From Galdieria partita (lineage: Eukaryota > Rhodophyta > Bangiophyceae > Galdieriales > Galdieriaceae), in assembly GCA_025991245.1 (NCBI GenBank), contig BQMJ01000080.1, positions 1-64,000 of the forward strand: 64,000 bases of DNA. Reading direction: 5' to 3'. Each line of letters starts with the position of its first letter. Position 1 is the first letter of the stretch. Below the pieces are notes generated by a model. It saw only the letters and a program-made list of their open reading frames with translations. It searched no databases and was not told the origin of the DNA. The translations under genes were made by a program, and so were the position numbers. Below, piece by piece: positions 1 to 11,224 of the stretch.

Positions 1-500
1 AAACCCTAATAAACCCTAAATAAACCCTAAATAAACCCTAAATAAACCCTAATAAACCCTAATAAACCCTAAATAAACCCTAATAAACCCTAATAAACCC
101 TAAATAACCCTAATAAACCCTAAATAAACCCTAATAAACCCTAAATAAACCCTAATAAACCCTAAATAAACCCTAAATAAACCCTAAATAAACCCTAATA
201 AACCCTAATAAACCCTAAATAAACCCTAAATAAACCCTAATAAACCCTAATAAACCCTAATAAACCCTAATAAACCCTAATAAACCCTAAATAAACCCTA
301 ATAAACCCTAAATAAACCCTAATAAACCCTAATAAACCCTAATAAACCCTAATAAACCCTAAATAAACCCTAATAAACCCTAATAAACCCTAATAAACCC
401 TAATAAACCCTAATAAACCCTAATAAACCCTAATAAACCCTAATAAACCCTAATAAACCCTAAATAAACCCTACTAAACCCTAAATAAACCCTAATAGAA
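1..500. repeat. Telomere: mixed 10/11-bp C-strand repeat
   Basis: The window opens with roughly 45-50 head-to-tail units, either AAACCCTAAT (10 bp) or AAACCCTAAAT (11 bp), in irregular order. The C-rich strand reads 5'->3' inward, as expected at a left chromosome end where the G-rich strand carries the 3' overhang. On the G strand the units are TTTATTAGGG and TTTATTTAGGG, so the plant-type TTTAGGG core is embedded in a longer unit. One unit near base 100 has lost a base. The repeats are near-perfect up to about base 470, which argues for active maintenance by telomerase rather than an old relic. Confidence 0.95.
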
Positions 501-540
501 CCTAGTACAACCTCAGTAAAGCCTCAGTAAACCCTGAATA
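470..540. repeat. Degenerate telomere-subtelomere junction
   Basis: The inner edge of the telomere decays gradually. Units change to forms such as CCCTACTAAA, AACCTAGTACA and GCCTCAGTAAA before unrelated sequence begins at about 541. This is the usual look of old inner telomeric repeats that telomerase no longer renews. The same CCTCAGTAAA variant recurs at about 3006 at the edge of the second copy of the adjoining repeat, so the degenerate form was already present when that block was duplicated. Confidence 0.85.
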
Positions 541-1101
541 AGACAGAAAAATACATATTCTTTTCTGTCAGGCTACGTGTATTTTATAGTTCACTGCTTT
601 TTCTTCGTGAATGCATCAGAGAAGAAAGCCCTTCAATTCTACCAATCGATCTACGCTCGCTTCTAGTATAATTAGTTAAGCCGCAAGTTCTTATAAGGGT
701 TTTTCTAATGGCCATATGACTTTTGGTTTGTCCTTCTTTTTGTTTGTGGATTTGAGTTTGATTGCGGGAACACTTAGAATCCCAAAAAAATGTTTACATG
801 TCATCGGCAATTATTTTCGGCCTTTTTTGCTTAGCTGTTCTTTTGGTGTGTTGTGTCGAGTAAATATTTTACGCGGTTTGTTTCAATTTAAAACTTTTTT
901 GATTGATTTCAGCCTTGTTACCTTTCTCTTTTATTGTCCAAGTTCTAAAGCAAATTATTTAAGCTTTTATTACATTTTTTTTGTTCTTAGTTAAGGCTAT
1001 ATATATTCTGTAGAGAATCCTCGAGTTTTTTTACAATGGATGAATGTTCTTTTATTTATCCTGTTTTTTTTTTATAGCATATGACCTTATGTTAAAACAG
1101 T

Positions 1102-1137
1102 ACTAAACCTTAATAAAACTTAATTGAACCTGATAAA
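1102..1137. repeat. Interstitial telomere-like motifs (copy 1, first)
   Basis: A short run of degenerate units, TAAACCTTAATAAAACTTAA followed by CCTGATAAAA, clearly related to CCCTAATAAA. The equivalent place in the second 2.5-kb copy (about 3596-3634) holds the same run with better-preserved units, so the motif predates the duplication. Confidence 0.6.
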
Positions 1138-1740
1138 AAGAGTTCCTATTGCCCTGTATCAGACCATCTGCATTTGAACAATTATCACTGTCTATGTCAT
1201 ATTGTTTTGTTAAAGAAAAAGGCGATGTTTTTCTATGAAGACCTTTACTTTTGCTAGTAGTCTCGTAAAATTAGTCAATCTTAAATGGTGCTTCTTGTTT
1301 TGCTAGTGATAAAAAGACTCGCCTTGTGAGCCAGTTTTTTGTATGTATTTGTTGTTCATTAAGGGAAAACCTGGAAATTTAAGGAAAATTTTAAGATGGT
1401 ATTTTTAATTCAAAGCTCTTTTGAGTTGAAGCATTTCTCTGCTGCTTTGCAATAATTCGAATTTGTGAGGCATTTAGAAATTGTGACTATTTTTCTCAAA
1501 TAGCTCCTTCTTGTTGTCATTAGCATTATTACCGACGTTCTTAATTGACCTAGTGGAACAGTAAATTTATGGGTTTTTCACATTATTTTTTTTTGCTTTT
1601 TCTGATATTTGTGCCAAACCTATTTGGTGTAAGATCCTTTTGGTTTTTCTGATATTGGATGAATTTACCTTGAAGCACCCTGTTAATATCTTCCAATTGT
1701 ATTTGAAAGTTTAGTTAAATATGCTTATTTTACTAGAAAT

Positions 1741-1766
1741 TATACCCTAATGAAGCCTAGAAAACC
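1741..1766. repeat. Interstitial telomere-like motifs (copy 1, second)
   Basis: ATACCCTAATGAAGCCTAGA resembles two worn telomeric units. It is matched in copy 2 at about 4238-4260 by ACCCTAATGAAACCTAATAA. The sequence just downstream of both, a purine-rich stretch followed by a GCCTGGGCATAC-like string, resembles the sequence just inside the real telomere at 541-575. This suggests an internal repeat of about 600 bp, each unit headed by telomeric sequence. Confidence 0.5.
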
Positions 1767-2400
1767 AAAATAAAGAAAAGTTCTTATTGCTTTTAGCCTG
1801 GGCATACCTAATTTTTCAATCCATTGCGCTCTAGTTGTCTCAAAGTAGGAGTACGCAAAGTAAATTGGTTGTGTCTGGTTTCTTATTTATGCTTTTTGTC
1901 AAAGAATAGCTACGTATTTTTTATTTTTTATGCTCGTTGTGCTCCTGACCAAGTTTGGTTTCCTGTCAGCTACATTTTGTTTAAGCTTTTTTTGGATCGG
2001 AAACTAGAGTTACTTATTACATTCCTCGTTTAGTTCAGATTTTTTAAAATTCACAATTTTCTGCTTCTTTTGCATTGTTTTGAGATTTCAAGTCCTTCGT
2101 TTAAATGGTACTCTTCTGGCTAGTTTAGTCTAAAAAAAGAGCAATGTACGCGAAGAAGTCGTCGCAACAGTTGAGCAATCTGTCACAATTAACATTTTCC
2201 TCTCTTTATTCTTTGTTGTTTTCGTTATTGCATTCAAGGATTGTCCCTTCTTTTTACTACTTTTCTATAAATGAAAAAAACATTTTCCTTCTGTATTTCA
2301 TTGTCATATAGCTAATGAACTCCCTTTCATTAAAAGCATTGTTTTTCTTTTCTACGAGCCGTTTGCTGTAACGTGTTTACTTCGTTTCACACGGTCGACA

Positions 2401-2560
2401 AATATCTACCCCACGAGAACAGGTTCAATGTATTGATGATGTAAACAACATGTGGTATATGTAAATTCTTCAATATATCCTCTTCTTTCTATTTCTCTGA
2501 TTTCTATTCTATGGTTTGCTCGTAAAATTGGTATTTGTATTATTTCTTTAATAAACTTTG
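2401..2560. repeat. Recurrent subtelomeric core motif, copy 1
   Basis: Contains the pattern ACAGGTTCAATGTATTGATG, then ATTCTTCAATA, then a pyrimidine-rich stretch ending in TTTGCTCGTAAAATTGG. Diverged versions recur near 4920, 6118 and 7290. The spacings of about 2.5, 1.2 and 1.2 kb suggest that an underlying unit of about 1.2 kb was amplified. Confidence 0.5.
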
Positions 2561-2965
2561 GATACAAGTGTAGCCCTTATAATGCAAAGATTGCCTATTC
2601 CCCTTTGATATATTGCATAAGTGCCTCTTTAATACCTTTTCATAATGCCATTATGATAGAACTGAAACTAAAATGCTGAAATCTTTTTTTTTTTTTAGTG
2701 TTGCCATTAATTTTAAAAATTATTGAATTTTTTATGCAGTAATGCTACAGTAATGTTTCTCGCAAATTTGTCTTTTCATATAGGTTTGTATGGGTATTAC
2801 TTGGTAACGATAATGATATTTCTTTATTTCCTTTTCTTGTTAAATTCGTTGATATCTCCAGTGCATATATAATGAAAAACTTTTCGATTTGGATAGTTTT
2901 GAAACTTTTGTTTCGATCGTTTTACCAAGACTTTCATAGTTGAACCTTATGAGAATCGTCTTTAT

Positions 2966-3016
2966 TAAACCCTAATAGTAAACTATAAGTAGACCGTATA
3001 GTAAACCTCAGTAAAA
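2966..3016. repeat. Interstitial telomere-like junction between tandem copies
   Basis: TTAAACCCTAATAGTAAAC is followed by further worn units (AACCTCAGTAAAATCTCA). The order of variants parallels the true telomere-subtelomere junction at 480-540, where CCTCAGTAAA also precedes the purine-rich AGACAGAAAAAT string. The simplest reading is a former terminal telomere trapped by duplication or end-to-end addition. Confidence 0.75.
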
Positions 3017-3595
3017 TCTCAATTAGAAAGAAAAATGCATGCTTCCTTCGGCCAGGCTACACACATTTTGCAATTCAATTGTTTCTTTTTTCATGTATGC
3101 ATTCCAGGATCCGCTTTATTCAATAATGCTTTTTACCGTTGCTTCTAATGTAATCAGTTTTGTCGCAAATTTTTAATGAGTATTTTAAAGATGGCGTTGT
3201 GACTTCTTTTATTTGTTTTTTTCGGTTATGTTTGTATGTCAATCGTATTGCGTGAATACTGGAAATGTAAAGAGAATGTTTACATTTTACCTGTAATCAA
3301 TGGTCGCCCTTTTTTGTTTAGCCATTTTTCTGTTGGTTTGTGTTGATTGAAAATTTTAAGCGGTTTGCTCAAATGGAAACTTTTTTGTAGTAATTGTTAT
3401 TTTTGACATTGTCGTCTTTCATTGACCAAGTTGTAAAGCAATTTTTAAAGCTTTTATTACATATCAGTTTTCTTTGTTCTTCGTTGAAGCCTTATATGTT
3501 GTGCAAAGGATATTCGTGCTTTCTTATAATGGATGAATGTGCCTTTTTTTATCCTGTTAATATTTTTCTATAGTTTGTGACTTTGGATAAAAACG

Positions 3596-3634
3596 GCAAT
3601 AAACCTCAATAAAACTTGATAAACCCTGATAAAA
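3596..3634. repeat. Interstitial telomere-like motifs (copy 2, first)
   Basis: Contains AATAAACCTCAATAAAACTT and TAAACCCTGAT. It is the counterpart of 1102-1137 in copy 1 and the better preserved of the pair. Confidence 0.6.
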
Positions 3635-4237
3635 AAGCTCCCATTGCCCTGTACCAAAACATCCGCATTTGAAAATTTATTATGTTCTCGGTCATCATAA
3701 TGCATTAGTGAATGAAAGTGAATTATTTCTACCCAGACCTTTACTTTTGCTTTTAGTCTGGTGAAAGTAATTAATTCTCAAAACTGTGCTTCTTGTTTTG
3801 CCAGCGATCAAATGATTCGCCTTGAGATACTTTTGCGCATTTTTGTATTTGTTGTTGATTACGGGAAAACCTGGAAGTTTAGGGAACACTTTAAGATGCT
3901 ATTTTTTTAAGGCCTTTTTGTGTTTAGGAAATTTTCTATATCGCTTCGCAGTAATTCGAAGTTGTGAGCTGTTTAGAAATTGTGAGCATTTTTCTTAAAT
4001 GGTTACTTTCTTGTTATTAGCGTCATGGCCTTCGTTTTTGATTTACCGAGTGGCACAGTAAATTAATGGACTTTTTGCATTATGATATTTTGCTTTGTGT
4101 AGCATTTGTGCCGAATCTATTTGGTGTAAGATCCTTTTGGTTTCTGATATTGGATGAATTTACCTTGATTGACCCTGTTAATACCTTCCTATAGTATTTA
4201 AACTTTTAGGTAAATATGCATAATTAAGTTGAAATTA

Positions 4238-4260
4238 TACCCTAATGAAACCTAATAAAA
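4238..4260. repeat. Interstitial telomere-like motifs (copy 2, second)
   Basis: ACCCTAATGAAACCTAATAA is the counterpart of 1741-1766 in copy 1 and contains two recognisable telomeric units. Confidence 0.55.
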
Positions 4261-4908
4261 TTGAAATAAGAAAAAAACGTTTATTGCTATCAACCAGGAC
4301 ATACATAGTTTTCCAATTCATTGCGCTCTAGTAGTCGCAAAGTTGGAGTGTACAGAGTAAATTGTTTATGTCTGTTCTCTTATTTTTCTTTTTTGCAAAA
4401 GAATAGTGACGTATTGTTTTATTTTTTATGCTTGTTGTGCTACTGACCAAGTTTGGTTTCCTGTCAGCTACATTTTGTTTGAGTTTTTTTTTGGATTGGA
4501 AACTTGAGTTAGTTTTTAGATTCCTTCTTTAGTTCAAATTTTTTTTGGAGTTGCCAATTTTCTGCGTCCTTTGTTTTATTTGAGGTTTTTGGTGGTTCGT
4601 TTAAATGATACCCTTCTGGTGACGTTAGTCTAAGGAGCGAGCAATAAACGCGGACAAGTCGTCACAACAGTAGAGCAATCTGTCACTATTAATATTTTCC
4701 TCTCTTTTTTCCTGTTTTCATTGTGGTCTTCTAGGATTATCCCTTCTTTTCGTTTTTCTATAAATGAGAAGAAAAAGATTTTTTCTTCTGTATTTCTATG
4801 TGATATATTTTATGAATTCTTTAGCACCAAAGGTATAGTACCTTTTTCTCTGTGAGCAGTTTGCTGTACCTTTTTTAATTTTTTGTTTTACTTGGTCGAC
4901 AAATATCT

Positions 4909-5060
4909 GTCGAACAATAACAGGTTCAAGGTACTGATGATGTAAGGAAAAAGTGATACATGAAAATTCTTCAATAGATTCTCAAGTTTCTATTTCTGTA
5001 AATGCTTATTCTTTGGTTTCCTTGTAAAATTGGCAATTGTATTGTTCCTTTAATTAACCC
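4909..5060. repeat. Recurrent subtelomeric core motif, copy 2
   Basis: ACAGGTTCAAGGTACTGATG, then ATTCTTCAATAG, then CCTTGTAAAATTGGCAATTG, ending in a lone AATTAACCCTAG. It is the direct counterpart of 2401-2560 within the 2.5-kb duplication. Confidence 0.5.
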
Positions 5061-5739
5061 TAGAAACAAGTGTAGGCCTAATAATGAAAAAGTTGCCTAT
5101 TCACCTTTGATGTATAGCATAAATTCCTCTTCAATACCCTTTCATAATGCCAATATAGTAGAAATGAAACTGAAATGCTGAAATCTTTTTGTTTTTTTTA
5201 CTGTTGTCACAAGTTTTCAAAATTTTTGAAATTTTTATGCATTCATGACACAGTAATGTTTTTTGCAAATTTCTCTTTTCGTATAGGTTTGTATGGGTAT
5301 TACTTGGTAACGATAATGATATTTCTTTATTGATGCTTCTTATTAAGATCGTTGCTATCTTCAGTGCATACATAATGATAAGGTTTCAATTTGGATAGTT
5401 TCGAAACTTTTATTTTGCCAGAACCTCTATGGTTGAACCTTACCTTATGAGAATCGTCTTTAGAAATCTGTCTTATATAGCAAAATTTGAAGTATTGTTA
5501 TTTGGTCACTTTATTGTATTCTACGTTACAGTGTTGTTGAAAATTTAACCATTTGGTAACTTAGCTTTTGCTTTCTGAGAATCGAGTGATACTGCTTGTT
5601 TCATTCTGCGAATAGACCATTCTACAACGTAAAAGATAGGAAAGGTATATACATCAATCCAAACGGAAGAAAGCAATGCTTATGCTCTTCTTGGTTCTAA
5701 GAATAGAACTTTGTCTTGTGTAGAAACTTTTTGAGTTTT

Positions 5740-5960
5740 CTTTTATTTATTCTTGACAATGTCAAACTCAGAATCAATTGGTTGTCTTTTCATTGTGAAT
5801 TACTATGCCCTAGATTTTTGCTCAATTGTCGTTTTCTAAGAATGATTGAATTAGGAGATCCAATCGTCGTATAGACTCTTAGTTCACAATTTAAAAAATT
5901 CAGCTTTCTGCTCCTTTCTCTTCTAGTACTACTGTCTGTTTTCCTTTTGTGTTTTATGTC
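5740..5960. repeat. Dispersed subtelomeric repeat, copy 1 (pair with 14280-14495)
   Basis: Shared landmarks with the second copy include TATTCTTGACAATGTCAAAC versus TATTCTCAACAGGGTTCAAC, AAGAATGATTGAATTAGGAG (identical in both) and TAGTACTACTGTCTKTYTYCC. Orientation is the same. It shows exchange of material across about 8.5 kb of the same chromosome end. Confidence 0.7.
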
Positions 5961-6109
5961 TTATAACCCTTGAATGTGTAATGAAGCTTTCCTAGGCTCT
6001 ATTTCACCTATGTACTAAAATGTTCGAGGTGAGAATACGTTGATTTTTTGTATATGCAGATTTTTTCTACTATTTTTTTAACTAAATTTTGCATTATGAC
6101 CTATTGTTT

Positions 6110-6240
6110 ACCTTTGAGAACAACTAGAAATACTGATGCCCATAGAGGACAAATAATGTATTGAAATCCTTCAATTTTTTTCACTTGCGCCAACCTCCCT
6201 AAATTCTTTCTTTTTCTATAGACTCTATTCGAGACGACAT
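6110..6240. repeat. Recurrent subtelomeric core motif, copy 3
   Basis: AACTAGAAATACTGATGCCC, then AATCCTTCAATTT, then a pyrimidine tract, resembling 2401-2560 and 4909-5060. Divergence is high, so the call rests on the shared order of short strings. Confidence 0.4.
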
Positions 6241-7279
6241 TTTTCTAGCTCTTCTAATGAAACGTAGATAATTTTACAAAAAACAGTTAAATTTTTTATT
6301 TGAAAAGACACGACTTTTCATTCCTTTTTCTAAAAGGCATATGTTTTTCGCAATTCACTAGATCGTCGTAAAAGAATCTAGTAGAATATAAAGTTAAGTG
6401 GTTTAGAATCGGTTAAATACTTTTGAAATTGTGTCAGCATTCTCGAAGATTTTTGTGAATTTGCTAATTTACCTCGAGTGACAAAGTAATTCTTACTTTA
6501 AAATCTTTTGGGAATCACCCCCACAGTTGTATTTGTATTGCATGTAAGCGATATCCAATTGTTTCATTTGTTTCACTTTTATTGAAGTTTTTAATTTTTG
6601 GGTGGGAACTAAGCAATTTGGTTATGAATTCGATATATTACGAAATCTAAATCTGGTAATTTTTACACCTAACGTATTGCATGGCTTGTTTCAATATAGT
6701 CGTCTTCGATATTGAAAGGCGACAGTTTTTCGAAAAGTAGAATCTTGCAACTGTTGGTTGTTACTATATGGCATCTTTTATCAGACACTTTTTTCGAAAA
6801 AAAAAAATTTTTGCTTTCTTATGGTAACTGGATCCATTGTGTTCTATTTTATGTTGATCGGCATAATATTATACACGAATTGTACTGTTGATATATATAA
6901 TGAAGACAAAGCAAGCCACACTCTTCTCATAAAAAGGCCTCAAATGAATTAAGTAGTTGCAATCTAGCCACAAAAGTTCAACGTTTTCTGTAGCATCTTG
7001 GACATTATATGCTTGATGTCAGTTTGACTATGCTTTGAATAACAGCTTGTAGGGAAACATATCTCTCAAGAGCACCTTTCCTCCATGAGTTTGTTGTATT
7101 TTGATTCTTGTTCTTTGGAATCATCCTGTTGTTTTTGTTTCTTTCCTTCTTAAATATATAAAATTTCTTTTAAGTATTTCAATTTGACAAAAGCACTGAA
7201 TTGTTTCCGACTGAGAATAAGGTAGGTTTTTCGTTGAACATGCATTTTGGACACTTCTTCTTACTATCTTTTGCATTAT

Positions 7280-7450
7280 CGATCAATGTTCGTTGAAGAA
7301 AACAATTAAAGATATGCTTATTCAATAAAGACAAGTAGTATTTGAGAATTCTTCAACTTTCTAGAGATTCTATTTCTCTTGCTGTCTTTCTCTTCTCTAT
7401 GGGTTATTTTCAAAATCGCTATCTGTATCGTTCATTTATAAGTCTATAAG
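7280..7450. repeat. Recurrent subtelomeric core motif, copy 4
   Basis: ATTCTTCAACTTTCTAGAGA followed by a pyrimidine tract and TTTTCAAAATCGCTATCTGT, in the same order as the other three copies. It lies about 1.2 kb after copy 3. Confidence 0.4.
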
Positions 7451-8739
7451 CGTACGAAAGAAAGAAACGTTACAACGGTCTAAGAAAAAAAGAATTGTCT
7501 AGTGTCCTATGACATACGTCATGTGCTTTCCTTCAATGAATTATGTTCTCGTGAAACCAATGTTATAAAGCAAAGAATTATTTAATAATTCAAATATTTT
7601 GACTTACCTTGTTGCTTTCTTATTGGGTAGTGTTTAAGTTTTTTTTTGCTTGTTGATCTATTCGTGTCAATTCATCTTCGCCTATGAAATCTTCATCCCC
7701 TAACATACTCGTGCACTTGTACTGCTTTTGACTGATCATAAATTTTCTCTAGTACTTGTTTTGGGGAAACGTTCTCATTGGTTTGGAGCTAACATAATTC
7801 ATTATTTACTTGAAATCTTGCAAAACTAAATTGGCTCCGCTTTCCGTTTTTTGCAACAGGACTATTTACCATCTACTGTATCAGAGTCTTTCTCGATTCG
7901 CTGACAGTGCTTTGAAAAGTACAACCTTGTTTCGCCCTATTTTTTTCCTTATGTTGTCCTATCTATCACTTAGCAATTTGGCAAAACAGGGTTTTATTTT
8001 CTTATGATCATTGTATGCTCCTTATTTCATTCTTTGAGTATCTTTGTATACTATAATGCGACTTTGCTGATGGTATATATATTGAACCAAAAGAGAAACA
8101 ATACCATACATATGCCATAAAAAAGGCTTTCAATTGAAAGAAGCAGTTAACAATGACAACATTAATATTCCATCATGTCTGCTGTTCTTCCTCTTTCTTG
8201 TTGCTTTATGTCTACCTGGTCAATACTTTGCGCAATAACTATTAGAAAATTATATCACTGCTTAGCATTTTTCCTTATTGGTCGTATTGTACTTTCACTC
8301 TTTTTCTCTACAATCAATTTGTTCTTCTTTGTTTTCTTATCTTTGAATACTTTTTTAGTCTTTTAGTATGCATTGCATAATATTTTGGTTTCTTCCTAGC
8401 TCTCTTCTCTAGAATTTCCTATTTGAAACTCTTTGTTTCGGAAGTCCTCCAATCGAAATTCTATTTCTTCCATTATTACCATAAGAAATTTCAATGCGTT
8501 TTGCTTTTCATACTTATCTAGCGTTTAAATCGGTACTTGGCGAATAAAAATTAATTGAATGCCTTCTACTGAGGTACATATTCATTTCTACGTTTCAATA
8601 GGAAGCAAGATCAAGTTTGAGACTAGCAGTCTTTGTTAACGACTCAACTTGAAATATTGTGGTATTTGAGACACTGCAGAAGAAGCTCTACTTGTAAATA
8701 TTCTAGTGTACTTGCAAACTGGCTCAAGAATTTCAAACT

Positions 8740-8837
8740 ATGTCATGTATGCAAAAATGTACCATGGAGATTTTGAATCAATCGTCGGTCTTTCCTCAAC
8801 TTTTCCAGAGGACAATGGAGTATGAAAGAAGAGCTTG
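8740..8837 (+). other. Possible isolated first exon
   Basis: An ATG opens 32 codons of ordinary protein-like composition (starting MSCMQKCTMEILNQ and ending in MEYERRA) and runs straight into a consensus-like donor GTAAGTTC. A possible acceptor (ACTCTAG) follows about 85 nt later, but the sequence beyond it gives no convincing continuation. It may be a remnant of a gene or chance. Confidence 0.2.
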
Positions 8838-11224
8838 GTAAGTTCGATTCTTTTACTCCCTCATTTCTGTTGATTTCGACCACTACTTATTTTTATATTT
8901 ACAAATAAATGGCACTCTAGCCATTTTTTAGACAGTTGGAGCTTACCTTTGGCCAATCGTGAAAAAGTTCATATGAAACAAGAAAACACAAATTAGTATA
9001 TACAAATCATTTTCTACAACTTTTTTCCACAAATATCTGCTTTAAAAAAATTTCCAAAAATTTTTCAATTTTGTCGAGAATTGGCTCCGTAGAACATAAC
9101 GCAGCCCAAAAAGGCAATGGAGGAAAGTGAGGGGAAATGAATCAATGAACCCTCATGTGAACTCAAATGACTTCTTACTGGATTTCCCAACGACCCAGCT
9201 TGGATTCTAATTCAAAATAGTAAAATCTACAATGCAACAAGTTTTTCATTTGCAGCACAATCTTCTAAGGTTCTATATATTATTTGCTAATATTGTTTTC
9301 ACAGATAGCACTTTCTAATTTAGTCTCTTGTAAAGAATAGAGGTTTCTTTGTAAAATTGCATTTCTTCTTGTTGAGTGTGTATGGTTTTTGAATATATAA
9401 TATTTTCCAGATACTACTTTAGGTGTTTTTTATGTTAATCTTTTTCCTCTTTCACATCACAGTGCAATTGGAAATGATTTCAGCATTGTTTATTATAGAC
9501 AACTTTATAGTTTTAATGTATTTTATTCCGAACTTTTTGTATGGTCCGCTTTTATATGTTTTCCTAATTGTTTTAATTCGCCACTGGGTTATATAAAATT
9601 CGTAAACTTTTTCTTCTCTTAGATACCCTGTAATTTAGCAATTTGATTGTGTTTGTCCTTGTTTTGGCTGTGTAGCTCGTTTTGAACTGATATTGCTGTT
9701 GCCAGAAATTTTTGGGTTTTTTTTCTCTTTTCAATTGAATATTCTATGTGGAACTCTCACAAGTACATGTTGTCTTCAATAAGTTTCTGTGATAAATAAA
9801 GCTTCTCATGTCAATTGTCTTGCATCTCTATTTATTGTTTTGATTGATATTGGGTTGTTTGAAACTTTTCTTTTAAACTGTGGTCTTAGAAGCATTTTTG
9901 TATAGTTGTTCTTCATAATAAAGTTTTTGTTATGAAGCGATACGAGAACTTTCTTTTTTGGGCGTTGGGTGATAGCTCTACTGCATTGGCCCCAGCTCTG
10001 TCCAATTATGAATAATTCTGATTGGCTGATTAGTAAAACTTGAATGGTCAATTCTAGTTTTTGCCTTTTTTTAAGAATTTGCGTTGATTCTCTGAAGTCT
10101 CTCTGTTTACAGGTTTGTGACTCAAAGTGGCTAAACGTTGAGTGTCGCCTCTCCTGAATTGGGTTAAAGCATATCCAAATTGCCAAGATTCGATTTCTTA
10201 GATATTGTCAATTGTATTTTCCTTCTATAATGGTCTCTTTTTGTACTGTGTATTGCGGTTGGTGTTTGTCCTTCTTTCTTGGCTAAAATTCTTTCTCGTT
10301 TGTATATAATTGACAAGTTAATTTGTCTATAAATGAAATTACCTGTCGTGTACATTTTTTATTATCAATTGAATAGAAAAAATTCCTTGCCTTTCAGACA
10401 TTTTTATCATTATTACAATCCAAATGTTGGCTAGAGTTCTTCTTGTATAATTAACTAATCACGAAATTAAGCGTATATTAATTCACGGACGCTAGACTTC
10501 TACGAAAATAAAATTTTGGCAACCGTACCCACCAGTATGAAGATCGATCGTTCAAGTAAACAGGGCATCAAGAATACAAATATTCATGTCTTGCTCAATT
10601 TTGCTTTGTAACGTAGGAAGATCCTGGAATATCTTGCGCATATCTAGGAATGTTGCTCAATCAAGTAATTTAATATGCTGAAAGAATCGCTGTGTCTAAA
10701 ATGAGCAATGTATTTGTAAATTAGTGGATAGTTGTCAGTTGGTATACTTTATATTTGTCAGCCTTTTTATAGAATTGTCCGTTGTATAACTGGTTGTGAT
10801 TTTCCAATAGAGAGACGGGGCTATTTAAGTGCCAACAGTAATACTATTCAAACAGTATCCTTTCCAAAACTGTGTCTCACAAACTGTCAACTGCTAAGTA
10901 TTTATAGACTTGAGCACAAAAGACTACGGTAGCTATTCCAAACATACACTATGCCGATGAGTTGCGAAGCCTTTCTTTTGTGAAAGTTTTTCCCATCAGA
11001 CACTCTTTTTCTTCCAAGTCTTGTTTCGAATTTGCATCCTTCAAGTGACCTCGTCAAGTAAGATTAGCAAACAACGACGTAAAGATGCTTCAAAGTCGGT
11101 GGACAAACTCTGTTCACGTCCGTTTTCGAAACAGCAACTCACAGTTGAACTGCGCAGTTCAGTTGCAACGAGTCGCCTCCACTCTACACTCGGACAATAG
11201 ATTCTCAATAGACAAAAACTGACA

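Larger units (their letters stand above)
541..2965. repeat. Subtelomeric 2.5-kb tandem repeat, copy 1
   Basis: This block aligns along its length with 2966-5465 at an offset of about 2484 bp near its start and 2503 bp near its end. Matching landmarks include GGCTAC at 571/3055, the CCTGTCAGCTACATTTTG stretch near 1960/4460, and TAGGTTTGTATGGGTATTAC at 2781/5284. The copies differ by many substitutions and small indels, so the duplication is old. The top strand is strongly T-rich. Open frames inside (for example 716-994) are not preserved in the second copy, so I regard the block as non-coding. Confidence 0.85.
2966..5465. repeat. Subtelomeric 2.5-kb tandem repeat, copy 2
   Basis: Diverged second copy of 541-2965, in the same orientation and directly abutting. 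Both copies end in the same GAGAATCGTCTTTA string. In copy 1 that string is followed at once by telomere-like TTAAACCCTAATAGTAAAC. In copy 2 it is followed by unique sequence (GAAATCTGTC). Copy 2 therefore looks like the older, internal block, and the junction at 2966 looks like an old chromosome end to which the outer copy was added. Confidence 0.85.
5466..11224. other. Gene-poor, T-rich subtelomeric region
   Basis: No reading frame here resembles a known protein or is preserved in a repeat copy. The top strand is T-rich to about 9.8 kb. Repeated parts are the core motif near 6110-6240 and 7280-7450, and 5740-5960, which is matched at 14280-14495. A possible isolated exon lies at 8740-8837. 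The 126-codon minus-strand frame near 9.8-10.2 kb has no recognisable features. Otherwise I see nothing I can name. Confidence 0.6.

Noticed and set aside
1-500. CRISPR-like regular repeats
   Set aside because: The units are directly adjacent with no unique spacers. They are telomeric.
716-994. 92-codon open frame in the outer 2.5-kb repeat
   Set aside because: The matching part of the second copy is not open in the same frame, and the translation is F/L-rich as expected of T-rich DNA.
9806-10355. Two minus-strand frames of 126 and 63 codons
   Set aside because: No recognisable motif, no splice-compatible continuation, and K/Q/N-rich composition explained by T-rich top-strand sequence.
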